Assembly (NCBI GenBank): GCA_001804045.1
Contig: MHFD01000078.1
Location: 34,048 to 44,473 of the forward strand
DNA from: Omnitrophica bacterium RBG_13_46_9
Lineage (GTDB): Bacteria > Omnitrophota > Gorgyraeia > JABMRN01 > RBG-13-46-9
Direction: 5' to 3'
DNA: 10,426 nucleotides
The translations under genes and the position numbers were made by a program. This document shows, one piece after another, positions 1-6,499 of this stretch (positions are counted from its first letter, which is position 1; each line of letters starts with the position of its first letter). A model generated the notes under the pieces. It was not told the DNA's origin. It saw nothing but the letters and a program-made list of their open reading frames with translations, and made no database searches.

Positions 1-16
1 AGCTAAAATTCCCATC

Positions 17-1663
17 GTGCATCTAAATGTGCTTTTGCTTTTAGGTCTTGCTTTATTCGGCGGCACTATAGGCGGCCGGCTCTTCCAGAAATTTCGCATT
101 CCTCAAGTGGTGGGCTACGTTATAATCGGAATATTAATAGGCCAATCCGGTCTTAGAATAGTCAACGATACTATCATCGAGACGTTAAGGCCGTTTAATT
201 ATTTTGCTTTGGGACTCATAGGTTTTATGGTGGGAGGCGAATTAAAGAAAGAGGTTTTTTCAAAATATGGAAAACATTTTTTGTATATACTGCTTTGCGA
301 GGGGATCACGCCTTTTTTACTGGTAACCGTTTCCATAGGCATCGTCGGAACTGTATTATTTGGCGCAGCGCCTTTTGTCTGGGCGCTTGCGCTTTTGCTA
401 GGCTCTATCGCCTCAGCGACAGACCCGGCTACGACAAGTTTTGTGCTTAAGGAATATAAGACGCGGGGGCCCCTTACCACAAACATACTGGGTATCGTTG
501 CCCTGGATGACGGCCTGGCGTTAGTGCTCTTTGCGGTCGCATCCAGCATGGCCGATATATTAATCGGCAAAAGAAGCGCTGGGATAATGACAGATGTTTT
601 TTATACGGTTTATCATATGGGAGGGGCTATAGTCATAGGGGTTTTGTTCGGGTTGGTTTTATGCGGGATGATCAGAAGATATACGGAGAAGGAAAGGATA
701 CTCGTATTTTCCATAGGCACAGTGCTTTTTGCTACAGGCCTGTCTTTGGCCGCGGATGTCAGCATGCTTATGGCCGTTATGGCATTAGGGGTTGTGGTTG
801 TCAACTTTGTGCCCAATAAGAGTAAGGAGATCTTTGCCCTGGTTGAAGGTTTTACGCCTCCTATCTATGTGCTTTTCTTTGTTCTAATCGGTGCGAAATT
901 AAAATTGAGCCATATGTCATTGCCTATTCTATCTCTGGTTTTAGTTTATCTTTTGTGCGGCATGACCGGCAAGATGGTAGGGGCGCATATAGGGGCGCGC
1001 TTATCCAGAGCGCCGGTTGTGGTTTTAAAATATCTGCCGTTCTCACTTTTTAGCCAGGCCGGTGTTGCCATAGGTCTGTCTATATTGGCCGCCCAGCATT
1101 TTTCAAGCAACTTGGGGAATATGCTGATGATGATTATCACAGCCACGACGCTTGCTACGCAAATTATAGGCCCCCCATTTACCAAACTCGCCGTAGTAAA
1201 AGCAGGCGAAGCAGGGCTTAACATAACAGAAGAAGATATAATACAGAAAAGCACGGCGCGGGACCTTATGGATAAGGACCTGCCGCTCATATATGAGGAC
1301 ATGCCTCTGGGCGATATTCTGCGAATTTTTAGCGAGGATGACAATTTATATTATTCCGTAACCAACAGAAGCGGAGAATTGCGTGGCATAGTGACCGTTG
1401 AGGGCATAAAACAGACATTTTTGGAGACCGACGTGGGTGGTCTTATTTTGGCCAACGATTTGATGACACCGGTAATAGCCACCGCTTCCGGCGATACGCC
1501 GATGTCCGAAGTGAGAGACATTATAAATAGATATGATCTGGAATATTTGCCTGTAGTAGACGAGAATAATAAAATAAAAGGTTGTATAGAAAGAAAGAAG
1601 CTGAACAGGTTCATATCTACGAAGATTATAGAGCTTAAGAAGCAAGCCGATTCTCTCGGATAG
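17..1663 (+). CDS. CPA2-type cation:proton antiporter with C-terminal CBS pair
   Basis: Inner-membrane monovalent cation:proton antiporter (Na+/H+ exchanger family, KefB/NapA-like). Residues about 3-395 are a series of hydrophobic helices. Family marks include the RIPQVVGY segment near residues 27-34, the TDP motif at 135-137 in the discontinuous helix, and the paired acidic residues D164-D165. A DD pair is typical of the electrogenic CPA2 branch. Two CBS motifs follow, at about 412-470 and 476-535; such pairs usually bind adenosine nucleotides and gate transport. The protein ends in a short charged helix. The GTG start used here has no ribosome site in the 16 bases before it, and the frame is open to the left edge, so the true start may lie outside the window. 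Ion specificity (Na+ or K+) cannot be read from sequence. The family call is firm; the start is not. Confidence 0.88.
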   Translation: MHLNVLLLLGLALFGGTIGGRLFQKFRIPQVVGYVIIGILIGQSGLRIVNDTIIETLRPFNYFALGLIGFMVGGELKKEVFSKYGKHFLYILLCEGITPFLLVTVSIGIVGTVLFGAAPFVWALALLLGSIASATDPATTSFVLKEYKTRGPLTTNILGIVALDDGLALVLFAVASSMADILIGKRSAGIMTDVFYTVYHMGGAIVIGVLFGLVLCGMIRRYTEKERILVFSIGTVLFATGLSLAADVSMLMAVMALGVVVVNFVPNKSKEIFALVEGFTPPIYVLFFVLIGAKLKLSHMSLPILSLVLVYLLCGMTGKMVGAHIGARLSRAPVVVLKYLPFSLFSQAGVAIGLSILAAQHFSSNLGNMLMMIITATTLATQIIGPPFTKLAVVKAGEAGLNITEEDIIQKSTARDLMDKDLPLIYEDMPLGDILRIFSEDDNLYYSVTNRSGELRGIVTVEGIKQTFLETDVGGLILANDLMTPVIATASGDTPMSEVRDIINRYDLEYLPVVDENNKIKGCIERKKLNRFISTKIIELKKQADSLG

Positions 1664-1763
1664 GCGCGGGTCGCCGTGTTTCGGCGCTATGCGCTCAAGA
1701 TATTCCGTATCGCTTTTTTAAGTTTTTATTTATGAAAGCTAAAGGAAAAAAGGAGGGTTTAAC

Positions 1764-2036
1764 ATGGCGGACATAAAGGTCGAAAAACTGCCGGAAGAAA
1801 AAGTCAAACAGATGGGTGTAAAAACATGGCCTATATGGGAGAAAGAGGCCTCTCGCTTCGATTGGCACTACGACGAGATAGAGATGTGTTATATCCTTAA
1901 AGGAAAGGTTACGGTTAAGACTAAAGACGGCAAGAGCGTGAACTTCGGAGCTGGGGATTTCGTCACTTTTCCAAGGGGCCTTGACTGTACCTGGGATATA
2001 AAAGAGGCGGTCAGGAAGCACTATAACTTCAGGTAA
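1764..2036 (+). CDS. small cupin_3 (DUF861-type) domain protein
   Basis: A 90-residue single-domain cupin, presumably cytosolic. The beta-barrel motifs are visible: H35 with E38 and E40 in the first cupin motif, then ILKGKV; the glycine turn GAGD at 62-65 followed by FPRG at 69-72 in the second; and a closing CTWD-x5-RKHYNF segment that matches the cupin_3 family, whose known members include ureidoglycine aminohydrolase. The usual second-motif histidine appears to be C75, and the first motif has only one His, so the metal set is atypical and the substrate cannot be inferred. A strong AGGAGG at 1751-1756 sits 7 nt before the ATG. The gene stands about 100 nt from the antiporter and about 80 nt from the next gene, with no clear functional link to either. 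Fold call is good; function unknown. Confidence 0.82.
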   Translation: MADIKVEKLPEEKVKQMGVKTWPIWEKEASRFDWHYDEIEMCYILKGKVTVKTKDGKSVNFGAGDFVTFPRGLDCTWDIKEAVRKHYNFR

Positions 2037-2053
2037 AGACCTCTTTCTTTTCT

Positions 2054-2082
2054 TTATTGAAAAGCCGAATCGAAAGTATAAT
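2054..2082 (+). promoter_or_regulatory. candidate sigma70-type promoter for the membrane protein-trxB pair
   Basis: A perfect TATAAT -10 box lies at 2077-2082, 33 nt before the start at 2115. The -35 is poor: TTGAAA at 2057-2062 is a good hexamer but leaves only 14 nt of spacer, while the correctly spaced 17-nt position (2054-2059) reads TTATTG. The call rests on the -10 and its position. Confidence 0.35.
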
Positions 2083-2114
2083 GCCATTTATCTGAGAGGC
2101 GGTGTAGACAATAT

Positions 2115-2774
2115 ATGTTAAAACGGATTTTTGAAGAGTTAAGACATCATGCCCCTTTCACTATTTTCGGGGCCTTTACGGGGATAATAATCATGATATT
2201 CTTCAAAAGGCTGCCCGCCAATATTTCTTACAAGATTTTTTATACGCTCCATCCGTTACATGTCATGCTAAGCGCGCTTGTCACCGCCTCTATGTACGGG
2301 TTCTATAGATATGCGGACGGTAGGCATAGATGGAATTTTGGGATTTTGCTCATAATAGGATATGTGGGATCGGTAGGCATAGCTACGATAAGCGATTCAT
2401 TGATTCCCTATTTGGGTGAGTCCCTCTTGGGAATGCCGAATAGAGGTATCCATATAGGTTTCATCGAAGAATGGTGGCTGGTCAATCCTCTGGCGGTGAT
2501 AGGCATCGCCATAGCAGCTTTAAGACCGGCGACAAAATTCCCGCACGCCGCCCACGTTTTATTAAGCACATGGGCGTCACTGTTTCATATAATGATGTCT
2601 CTCGGCGGGAGATTAAGCTGGTTTTTATATATGGCTATTTTCTTTTTCCTTTTTATCGCAGTCTGGATACCGTGCTGTATCAGCGATATCGTATTCCCGC
2701 TTTTATTAGTGAGGGATGTATCTGAAAGATCCCGAAGCCATGATCAAGAACGACAAACCGAAACATGGGAGTGA
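2115..2774 (+). CDS. polytopic membrane protein of unknown function, rich in His and Cys
   Basis: A 219-residue inner-membrane protein. Hydrophobic stretches lie at about 14-30, 47-64, 76-96, 121-136, 145-163 and 168-198. Polar residues sit in or beside them: H11, H12, H46, H49, D94, H113, E118, E119, H144, H147, H158, C187, C188 and D191. The HPLH, PHAAH, GFIEEWW and IPCCISD stretches look like conserved signature motifs, and their chemistry suggests metal or proton handling, though this is inference only. From memory, similar uncharacterised proteins occur in other bacteria, but I cannot assign a named family. A purine-rich stretch (GAGAGGCGG, 2092-2100) precedes the ATG at a longer than usual distance. 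The gene ends 8 nt before thioredoxin reductase, so the two are probably cotranscribed. The C-terminal 20 residues are charged and likely cytosolic. Confidence 0.75.
   Translation: MLKRIFEELRHHAPFTIFGAFTGIIIMIFFKRLPANISYKIFYTLHPLHVMLSALVTASMYGFYRYADGRHRWNFGILLIIGYVGSVGIATISDSLIPYLGESLLGMPNRGIHIGFIEEWWLVNPLAVIGIAIAALRPATKFPHAAHVLLSTWASLFHIMMSLGGRLSWFLYMAIFFFLFIAVWIPCCISDIVFPLLLVRDVSERSRSHDQERQTETWE
2767..2773 (+). promoter_or_regulatory. ribosome binding site deciding the trxB start
   Basis: GGGAGTG lies inside the last codons of the upstream gene and 9 nt before the ATG at 2783. It favours that ATG over the in-frame ATG at 2765, which has no such site and would add six non-conserved residues. 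Confidence 0.5.
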
Positions 2775-2782
2775 TTTTTAAA

Positions 2783-3733
2783 ATGGATAAGATGACCTAC
2801 GATGTCGTCATTATCGGCGGTGGCCCCGCAGGCCTTACGGCGGCTATATACGCTTCGAGAGCCAGGATGAAAACGCTTTTGATAGAAAGTATTGCCACTC
2901 CCGGGCAGGCCGTTACCACAAGCGATATAGAGAATTACCCAGGGTTTACGGAAGGGCTAAACGGTTTTGAGCTTATAGAAAGGTTTAAAAAACAGGCGGA
3001 AAATTTCGGGACTGAATTTAAAACCGGCGATGTAAAAGGCGTTGAAGGGCGTAAATGGGACGATAGTATTGCCTGGCGCATAGAGTCGGAGCGGGAGGAG
3101 TTCCTGTCGCTTTCTGTAATTATCGCAACAGGCGCAAGACCGAAAAAATTGGATCTGCCCGGAGAGGATAGACTCAAGGGTAAAGGCGTTTCTTATTGCG
3201 CGGTTTGCGATGGCGCCTTTTTCAGTAATAAGAATATCGCCGTTATAGGAGGGGGCGATACCGCGGTGGAGGAGGCGCTATTTTTGACGAAATTCGCCGA
3301 TAGGGTCACCCTGGTGCATCGCCGGGATCGTTTACGCGCGACAAAGATCTTGCAGGAAAGAGCTTTCGCGAATAAAAAAATAGAAGTCTTGTGGGACTGC
3401 GTAGCGAGCGAGATTTTAGGTAGCGATAAAGTCGAGGCGCTTAAAATAAAGAATTTAAAGGATGGGAGAGAGTCAGATCTTTCCTGTGAGGGAGTTTTTG
3501 TTTTTATAGGATATACGCCAAATACGAGTTTCCTTAAAGGGATTGTAAAGCTTGATGAATGGGGCTACGTAATCACGGATCATGACATGAAGACTTCAAG
3601 AGACGGTATATTTGCATGCGGAGATGCAAGAAAGAAACTTTTGCGCCAGATTGTTACTGCGTGCGGCGATGGCGCGACCGCTGCGTTTTCAGCCGAAGGG
3701 TATGTCGAGCATTTAAAAGCCGGTCGAGTATAG
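2783..3733 (+). CDS. trxB: thioredoxin reductase (NADPH, FAD flavoprotein)
   Basis: Cytosolic flavoenzyme that passes electrons from NADPH through FAD and a redox disulfide to thioredoxin. From the ATG at 2783 the protein is 316 residues, the usual length of low-molecular-weight bacterial TrxR. The FAD-binding GGGPAG is at residues 12-17, the redox pair C139-AV-C142 is followed by DG, the NADPH Rossmann motif GGGDTA is at 157-162, and HRRDRLRA at 179-186 is the 2'-phosphate-binding signature that marks NADPH use. The second FAD motif GIFACGD is at 275-281, followed by the RQIVTACGDGATAA helix. All catalytic elements are intact. It lies 8 nt behind the membrane protein gene, so that protein may depend on thiol redox state or simply share transcription. 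No thioredoxin gene is adjacent. An alternative start at 2765 is less likely, and ATG 2792 is also possible. Confidence 0.95.
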   Translation: MDKMTYDVVIIGGGPAGLTAAIYASRARMKTLLIESIATPGQAVTTSDIENYPGFTEGLNGFELIERFKKQAENFGTEFKTGDVKGVEGRKWDDSIAWRIESEREEFLSLSVIIATGARPKKLDLPGEDRLKGKGVSYCAVCDGAFFSNKNIAVIGGGDTAVEEALFLTKFADRVTLVHRRDRLRATKILQERAFANKKIEVLWDCVASEILGSDKVEALKIKNLKDGRESDLSCEGVFVFIGYTPNTSFLKGIVKLDEWGYVITDHDMKTSRDGIFACGDARKKLLRQIVTACGDGATAAFSAEGYVEHLKAGRV

Positions 3734-4132
3734 CAGGTCATATATTTATTTGTGTTGCCGTATCGTGCCGGAAATTTTGGAAAGATAGCGGATCGCCGAA
3801 CATGAATTAACGGTATTGTGTTTTACCCCGAAGCGCCGATGCGCATCCTGCAGCCAAGAGGGGCGTTGCGGGTTTATTGTCGGTGACAGGCATATTCGGC
3901 TCCGCAGCGATAATTGCAATATCAGATATAGTAAAAATATCGTTCTTAGGCATAACTTTCATCCTTCTTGGCCGGATAGAACGTTTTATTGCTCATTGGC
4001 TGGAACCGTAGTGCGCACTTGCGGAATAACCAGGCGATTCCTGAAGTTGTAAAAAAAATACAAGCTAGATAGCGGCTTCCTTTGTATTACCCAGGCAGAC
4101 AATGGTTTTTGTGGGGTATTTGCAGATTTTAA
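3734..4132 (+). pseudogene. gene-free stretch with possible decayed membrane-protein gene
   Basis: No intact gene is seen between trxB and the nadE promoter. One frame is open for 66 codons from 3811 to the TAG at 4009. It begins with ATG-AAT-TAA at 3802-3810, so the only ATG is cut off by a stop at codon three. Its translation has a hydrophobic run (3865-3975) followed by an amphipathic GRIERFIAHWLEP ending, much like a single membrane helix and a cytosolic helix. Another frame then gives a short protein-like tail (NNQAIPEVVKKIQAR) ending at the TAG of 4070-4072, near an A8 run at 4051-4058. This patchwork fits a small gene broken by frameshifts and a stop, but chance cannot be excluded, and no family is recognised. 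The Arg/Cys-rich frame starting with TTG at 3816 looks like a shadow. Confidence 0.25.
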
Positions 4133-4161
4133 TTCAAAAAAACCCAATAATAGAGTATAAT
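4133..4161 (+). promoter_or_regulatory. sigma70-like promoter upstream of nadE
   Basis: TTCAAA (4133-4138, 4 of 6 consensus bases) is separated by exactly 17 nt from a perfect TATAAT (4156-4161). Transcription would begin near 4168, giving a leader of about 58 nt before the GTG of nadE. It lies in AT-rich DNA after a stretch with no intact gene, which is where a promoter for the nadE-purF-like pair is expected. Confidence 0.55.
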
Positions 4162-4225
4162 TAGTACATATAGATTATATAGCCCGAAAGAAGCTGATTT
4201 TATATCTCTTATCGAAGAGGAAAGA

Positions 4226-4948
4226 GTGGAACTGCATAAACAGATAGTAAATTGGATAAGGACTCAGGTTAAGAAATCGGATAAAAAAGGGCTGGTTTTT
4301 GGTTTAAGCGGAGGCATCGATTCGGCTGTCGTATGCGCTCTTTCCAAACTGGCCGTAGGCGAAAATGCCTTGGGTTTGATACTTCCGTGCAAAAGCGCCC
4401 CGCGTGACGTGGAGCTTGCGTTAAAGGTAGCCAAGAAGTTCGGAGTAAAAACAAAAAAAGTGGTGCTTGACAGGATATTTGACGCGCTTGTCAAAATATA
4501 TCCAAAAGCGGGTCATCTGGCAAAGTCCAATCTGAAACCGCGTTTAAGGATGGCGGTTTTATACTATTTTGCTAATATCTTAGACTATCTGGTAGTAGGG
4601 ACCGGAAATAAGAGCGAGCTTGCCGTAGGTTATTTTACGAAGCACGGCGACGGAGGCGTCGATATTTTGCCCCTCGGGGGATTACTGAAAACCGAGGTAA
4701 GGGTATTGGCCAGGAGCTTGAGTATTCCCCATGAGATAATAGATAGGCCTCCTTCCGCAGGCTTGTGGCCGGGCCAGACAGACGAAGGAGAGATGGACAT
4801 CACCTATGACGAGCTCGATAAGATCATCACTGCTGTCGAAAATGAACAGACCAAAGGCGTCGATAAAAGAAATTTGCTCAAAGTAAATAAGATGATGGCG
4901 TATTCGGAACACAAGAGATGCAAGACGCCGGTATTCAACAAAAATTAA
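4226..4948 (+). CDS. nadE: ammonia-dependent NAD+ synthetase
   Basis: Last step of NAD biosynthesis: deamido-NAD+ (nicotinate adenine dinucleotide) plus ATP and ammonia gives NAD+, AMP and pyrophosphate, via an adenylated intermediate. The 240 residues comprise only the synthetase domain, without the nitrilase-type glutaminase domain of long NadE forms, so free ammonia or a separate donor is implied. The ATP-pyrophosphatase P-loop SGGIDS is at residues 28-33. Further family motifs are RLRM (106-109), GTGNKSE (125-131), KHGDG (139-143), PSAGLW (176-181) and QTDE (184-187), followed by a C-terminal HKR. The GTG start has GAGG at 4217-4220 just upstream, and no in-frame start codon lies further upstream in the leader. 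Stop and the next start are 12 nt apart, indicating an operon with the PurF-like gene. All motifs needed for activity appear intact. Confidence 0.93.
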   Translation: MELHKQIVNWIRTQVKKSDKKGLVFGLSGGIDSAVVCALSKLAVGENALGLILPCKSAPRDVELALKVAKKFGVKTKKVVLDRIFDALVKIYPKAGHLAKSNLKPRLRMAVLYYFANILDYLVVGTGNKSELAVGYFTKHGDGGVDILPLGGLLKTEVRVLARSLSIPHEIIDRPPSAGLWPGQTDEGEMDITYDELDKIITAVENEQTKGVDKRNLLKVNKMMAYSEHKRCKTPVFNKN

Positions 4949-4960
4949 CGGAGGTGTACG

Positions 4961-6460
4961 GTGAGCGGGATTTTTGGGGTGGTTTCTGAGGGGGACTGCG
5001 CAGAATTGCTTTTCCACGGGACCGACTATCATTCCCATCTCGGGACCCAATACGGGGGGATGGCTGTTCTGGAAAAATATTTTGTGCGTCATATACACGA
5101 TATAAGCCAGACTCAGTTTAAATCCAAGTTTTACGAAGATTACAAAAAGATGAAGGGCAATAAAGGCATAGGTGTTATCAGCGCCCTTGATGAGCAGCCC
5201 ATTTATCTAAACTCCAAATTTGGGCCGTTCTGTATAGTGACCAATGGAATAATCGAAAACAGTCAGGACATGGTCGCAGGCCTTCTGGAAAAAGGGATAT
5301 CGTTCAGTGAGGTGAGCAAAGGCGATGTCAACGCGACAGAGCTGATAGCCAAGTTAATCAGCCAGGGCGAAGATATAATAGACGGCATCGAGAAGATGTT
5401 TGAGGCGATAGAGGGGTCGTGCTCGCTTTTATTATTGCATAGAGACGGTATATATGCCGCGAGAGATAAATTCGGTTACACGCCTCTAGTGATAGGGAAC
5501 CGCCATGGTACCGCCCCTCTTGGAAAATCCGCTTCTCCCATAGCCGATGCCCCGGGCATTGCCTATGCCGTAACTTCGGAGACCAGCGCTTTCCCGAACA
5601 ACGACTTTGAAATAGTGAAGTTCCTCGAGCCCGGCGAGATAGTTCTCATAAATGAGAGAGGAGTAGTGTCTAGGAAACCAGGCAACAAGACGAATCAGAT
5701 CTGCACATTTTTATGGATATATACCGGTTTTCCAGCCTCAAGTTATGAAGGTATTAATACGGAGACTGTCAGGGAGAGGTGCGGCCGCAATCTGGCAAGA
5801 CGCGATCGGGACATCGAAGTGGATTTAGTCTCAGGCGTGCCCGATTCCGGGATAGCGCATGCGTTGGGATACGCCATGGAATCGAAAAAACCGTACAGGA
5901 GACCGCTGGTGAAGTACACCCCGGGATACGGCAGAAGCTACACGCCGCCGTCTCAGGAAACGCGCGATTTGATAGCCAAGATGAAACTTATAGCAATCAA
6001 GGAGATAATCAACGGCAACAGAATCGTGATTTGCGAAGATTCTATCGTCAGGGGGACGCAGCTCAAGAATTTTACCGTAAAAAAGTTATGGGATGCCGGC
6101 GCCAGGGAAATACACATAAGACCCGCCTGCCCGCCGCTTATGTTCCCATGCAAATTTAATTTTTCCACTCGAAGCATCAATGAGCTTGCGGCACGGAAGG
6201 CCATCCGTGATTTGGAAGGGAAAGATCTGGATGACGTTTCAGAGTATATAGACCACAATTCCCAAAAATATAAAAAGATGGTGGACTGGATCGCCAGGGA
6301 TCTGGAGGTTACCACCCTACGGTACCAGACCGTGGATGATATGGTAAATGCGATCGGGCTGCCAAAGGAGAAATTGTGTCTGTATTGTTGGACGGGCGAA
6401 TGTCCCAATAAGAGAACGCGACCAACGATCAGCCATCAGCTGTCAGCTGTTGAGAACTGA
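4961..6460 (+). CDS. PurF-like amidophosphoribosyltransferase lacking the glutaminase Cys nucleophile
   Basis: Homologue of glutamine PRPP amidotransferase, the first step of purine synthesis. It has an N-terminal Ntn-type glutaminase fold (about 2-235) and a C-terminal phosphoribosyltransferase domain (about 245-480). The PRPP-binding loop RIVICEDSIVRGT is at 354-366; PDSG at 294-297 and KYTPGYGRSY at 318-327 match PurF landmarks. C248, C397, C473 and C476 correspond by context to the Fe-S ligands of Bacillus-type PurF. However, the start reads MSGIFGV where active enzymes read MCGIFGV, so the nucleophile is Ser. The usual glutamine-binding RYxT and HNG motifs also read differently (GNKGIGV at 67-73, TNG at 94-96). 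GGAGGTG at 4950-4956 fixes the GTG start. It may use ammonia or have another role. The last 12 or so residues are encoded by a tandem repeat. No other purine gene is in the window. Confidence 0.85.
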   Translation: MSGIFGVVSEGDCAELLFHGTDYHSHLGTQYGGMAVLEKYFVRHIHDISQTQFKSKFYEDYKKMKGNKGIGVISALDEQPIYLNSKFGPFCIVTNGIIENSQDMVAGLLEKGISFSEVSKGDVNATELIAKLISQGEDIIDGIEKMFEAIEGSCSLLLLHRDGIYAARDKFGYTPLVIGNRHGTAPLGKSASPIADAPGIAYAVTSETSAFPNNDFEIVKFLEPGEIVLINERGVVSRKPGNKTNQICTFLWIYTGFPASSYEGINTETVRERCGRNLARRDRDIEVDLVSGVPDSGIAHALGYAMESKKPYRRPLVKYTPGYGRSYTPPSQETRDLIAKMKLIAIKEIINGNRIVICEDSIVRGTQLKNFTVKKLWDAGAREIHIRPACPPLMFPCKFNFSTRSINELAARKAIRDLEGKDLDDVSEYIDHNSQKYKKMVDWIARDLEVTTLRYQTVDDMVNAIGLPKEKLCLYCWTGECPNKRTRPTISHQLSAVEN

Positions 6461-6483
6461 GAGCCGGGAGTCAAAGATTGATA
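6428..6483 (+). repeat. degenerate 7-bp tandem repeat over the purF-like stop codon
   Basis: Read in steps of seven, the DNA gives ATCAGCC, ATCAGCT, GTCAGCT, GTTGAGA, ACTGAGA, GCCGGGA, GTCAAAG and ATTGATA. The first three units are nearly identical and later units drift. The array starts inside the PurF-like reading frame, includes its TGA at 6458-6460 and fills most of the gap to hexokinase. It contains two CAGCTG palindromes (6437-6442 and 6444-6449) and could fold on itself. Confidence 0.55.
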
Positions 6484-6499
6484 GCGGGCAGAGCGAAAT

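Noticed and set aside
199..1344. Antisense reading frames of 67-132 codons across the antiporter
   Set aside because: They overlap a strongly conserved antiporter gene, have Ser/Thr/Pro-rich low-information translations and no ribosome sites, so they are shadows.
1672..1686. CGCCG-TGTTT-CGGCG hairpin after the antiporter as a terminator
   Set aside because: A clean 5-bp stem, but the nearest T-run (about 1711) is some 25 nt away, so it does not qualify as an intrinsic terminator.
2001..2046. AAAGAGG ... CCTCTTT inverted pair as a terminator for the cupin gene
   Set aside because: The left arm lies inside coding sequence and the loop is over 30 nt, with no proper U-tract; chance is likely.
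2765..3733. Longer trxB start at ATG 2765
   Set aside because: It would overlap the previous gene by 10 nt, has no ribosome site and adds six non-conserved residues. ATG 2783 has GGGAGTG upstream.
3816..4052. 78-codon frame with a TTG start, rich in Cys and Arg
   Set aside because: No ribosome site, unusual composition and no protein-like pattern; a neighbouring frame of the same DNA looks more protein-like.
4961..4966. Ser2 of the PurF-like protein as a start-site misassignment or frameshift
   Set aside because: GGAGGTG is placed 4 nt from the GTG, the frame is clean for 499 codons and no nearby alternative start gives a Cys at position 2. A single-base read error cannot be excluded but is not indicated.
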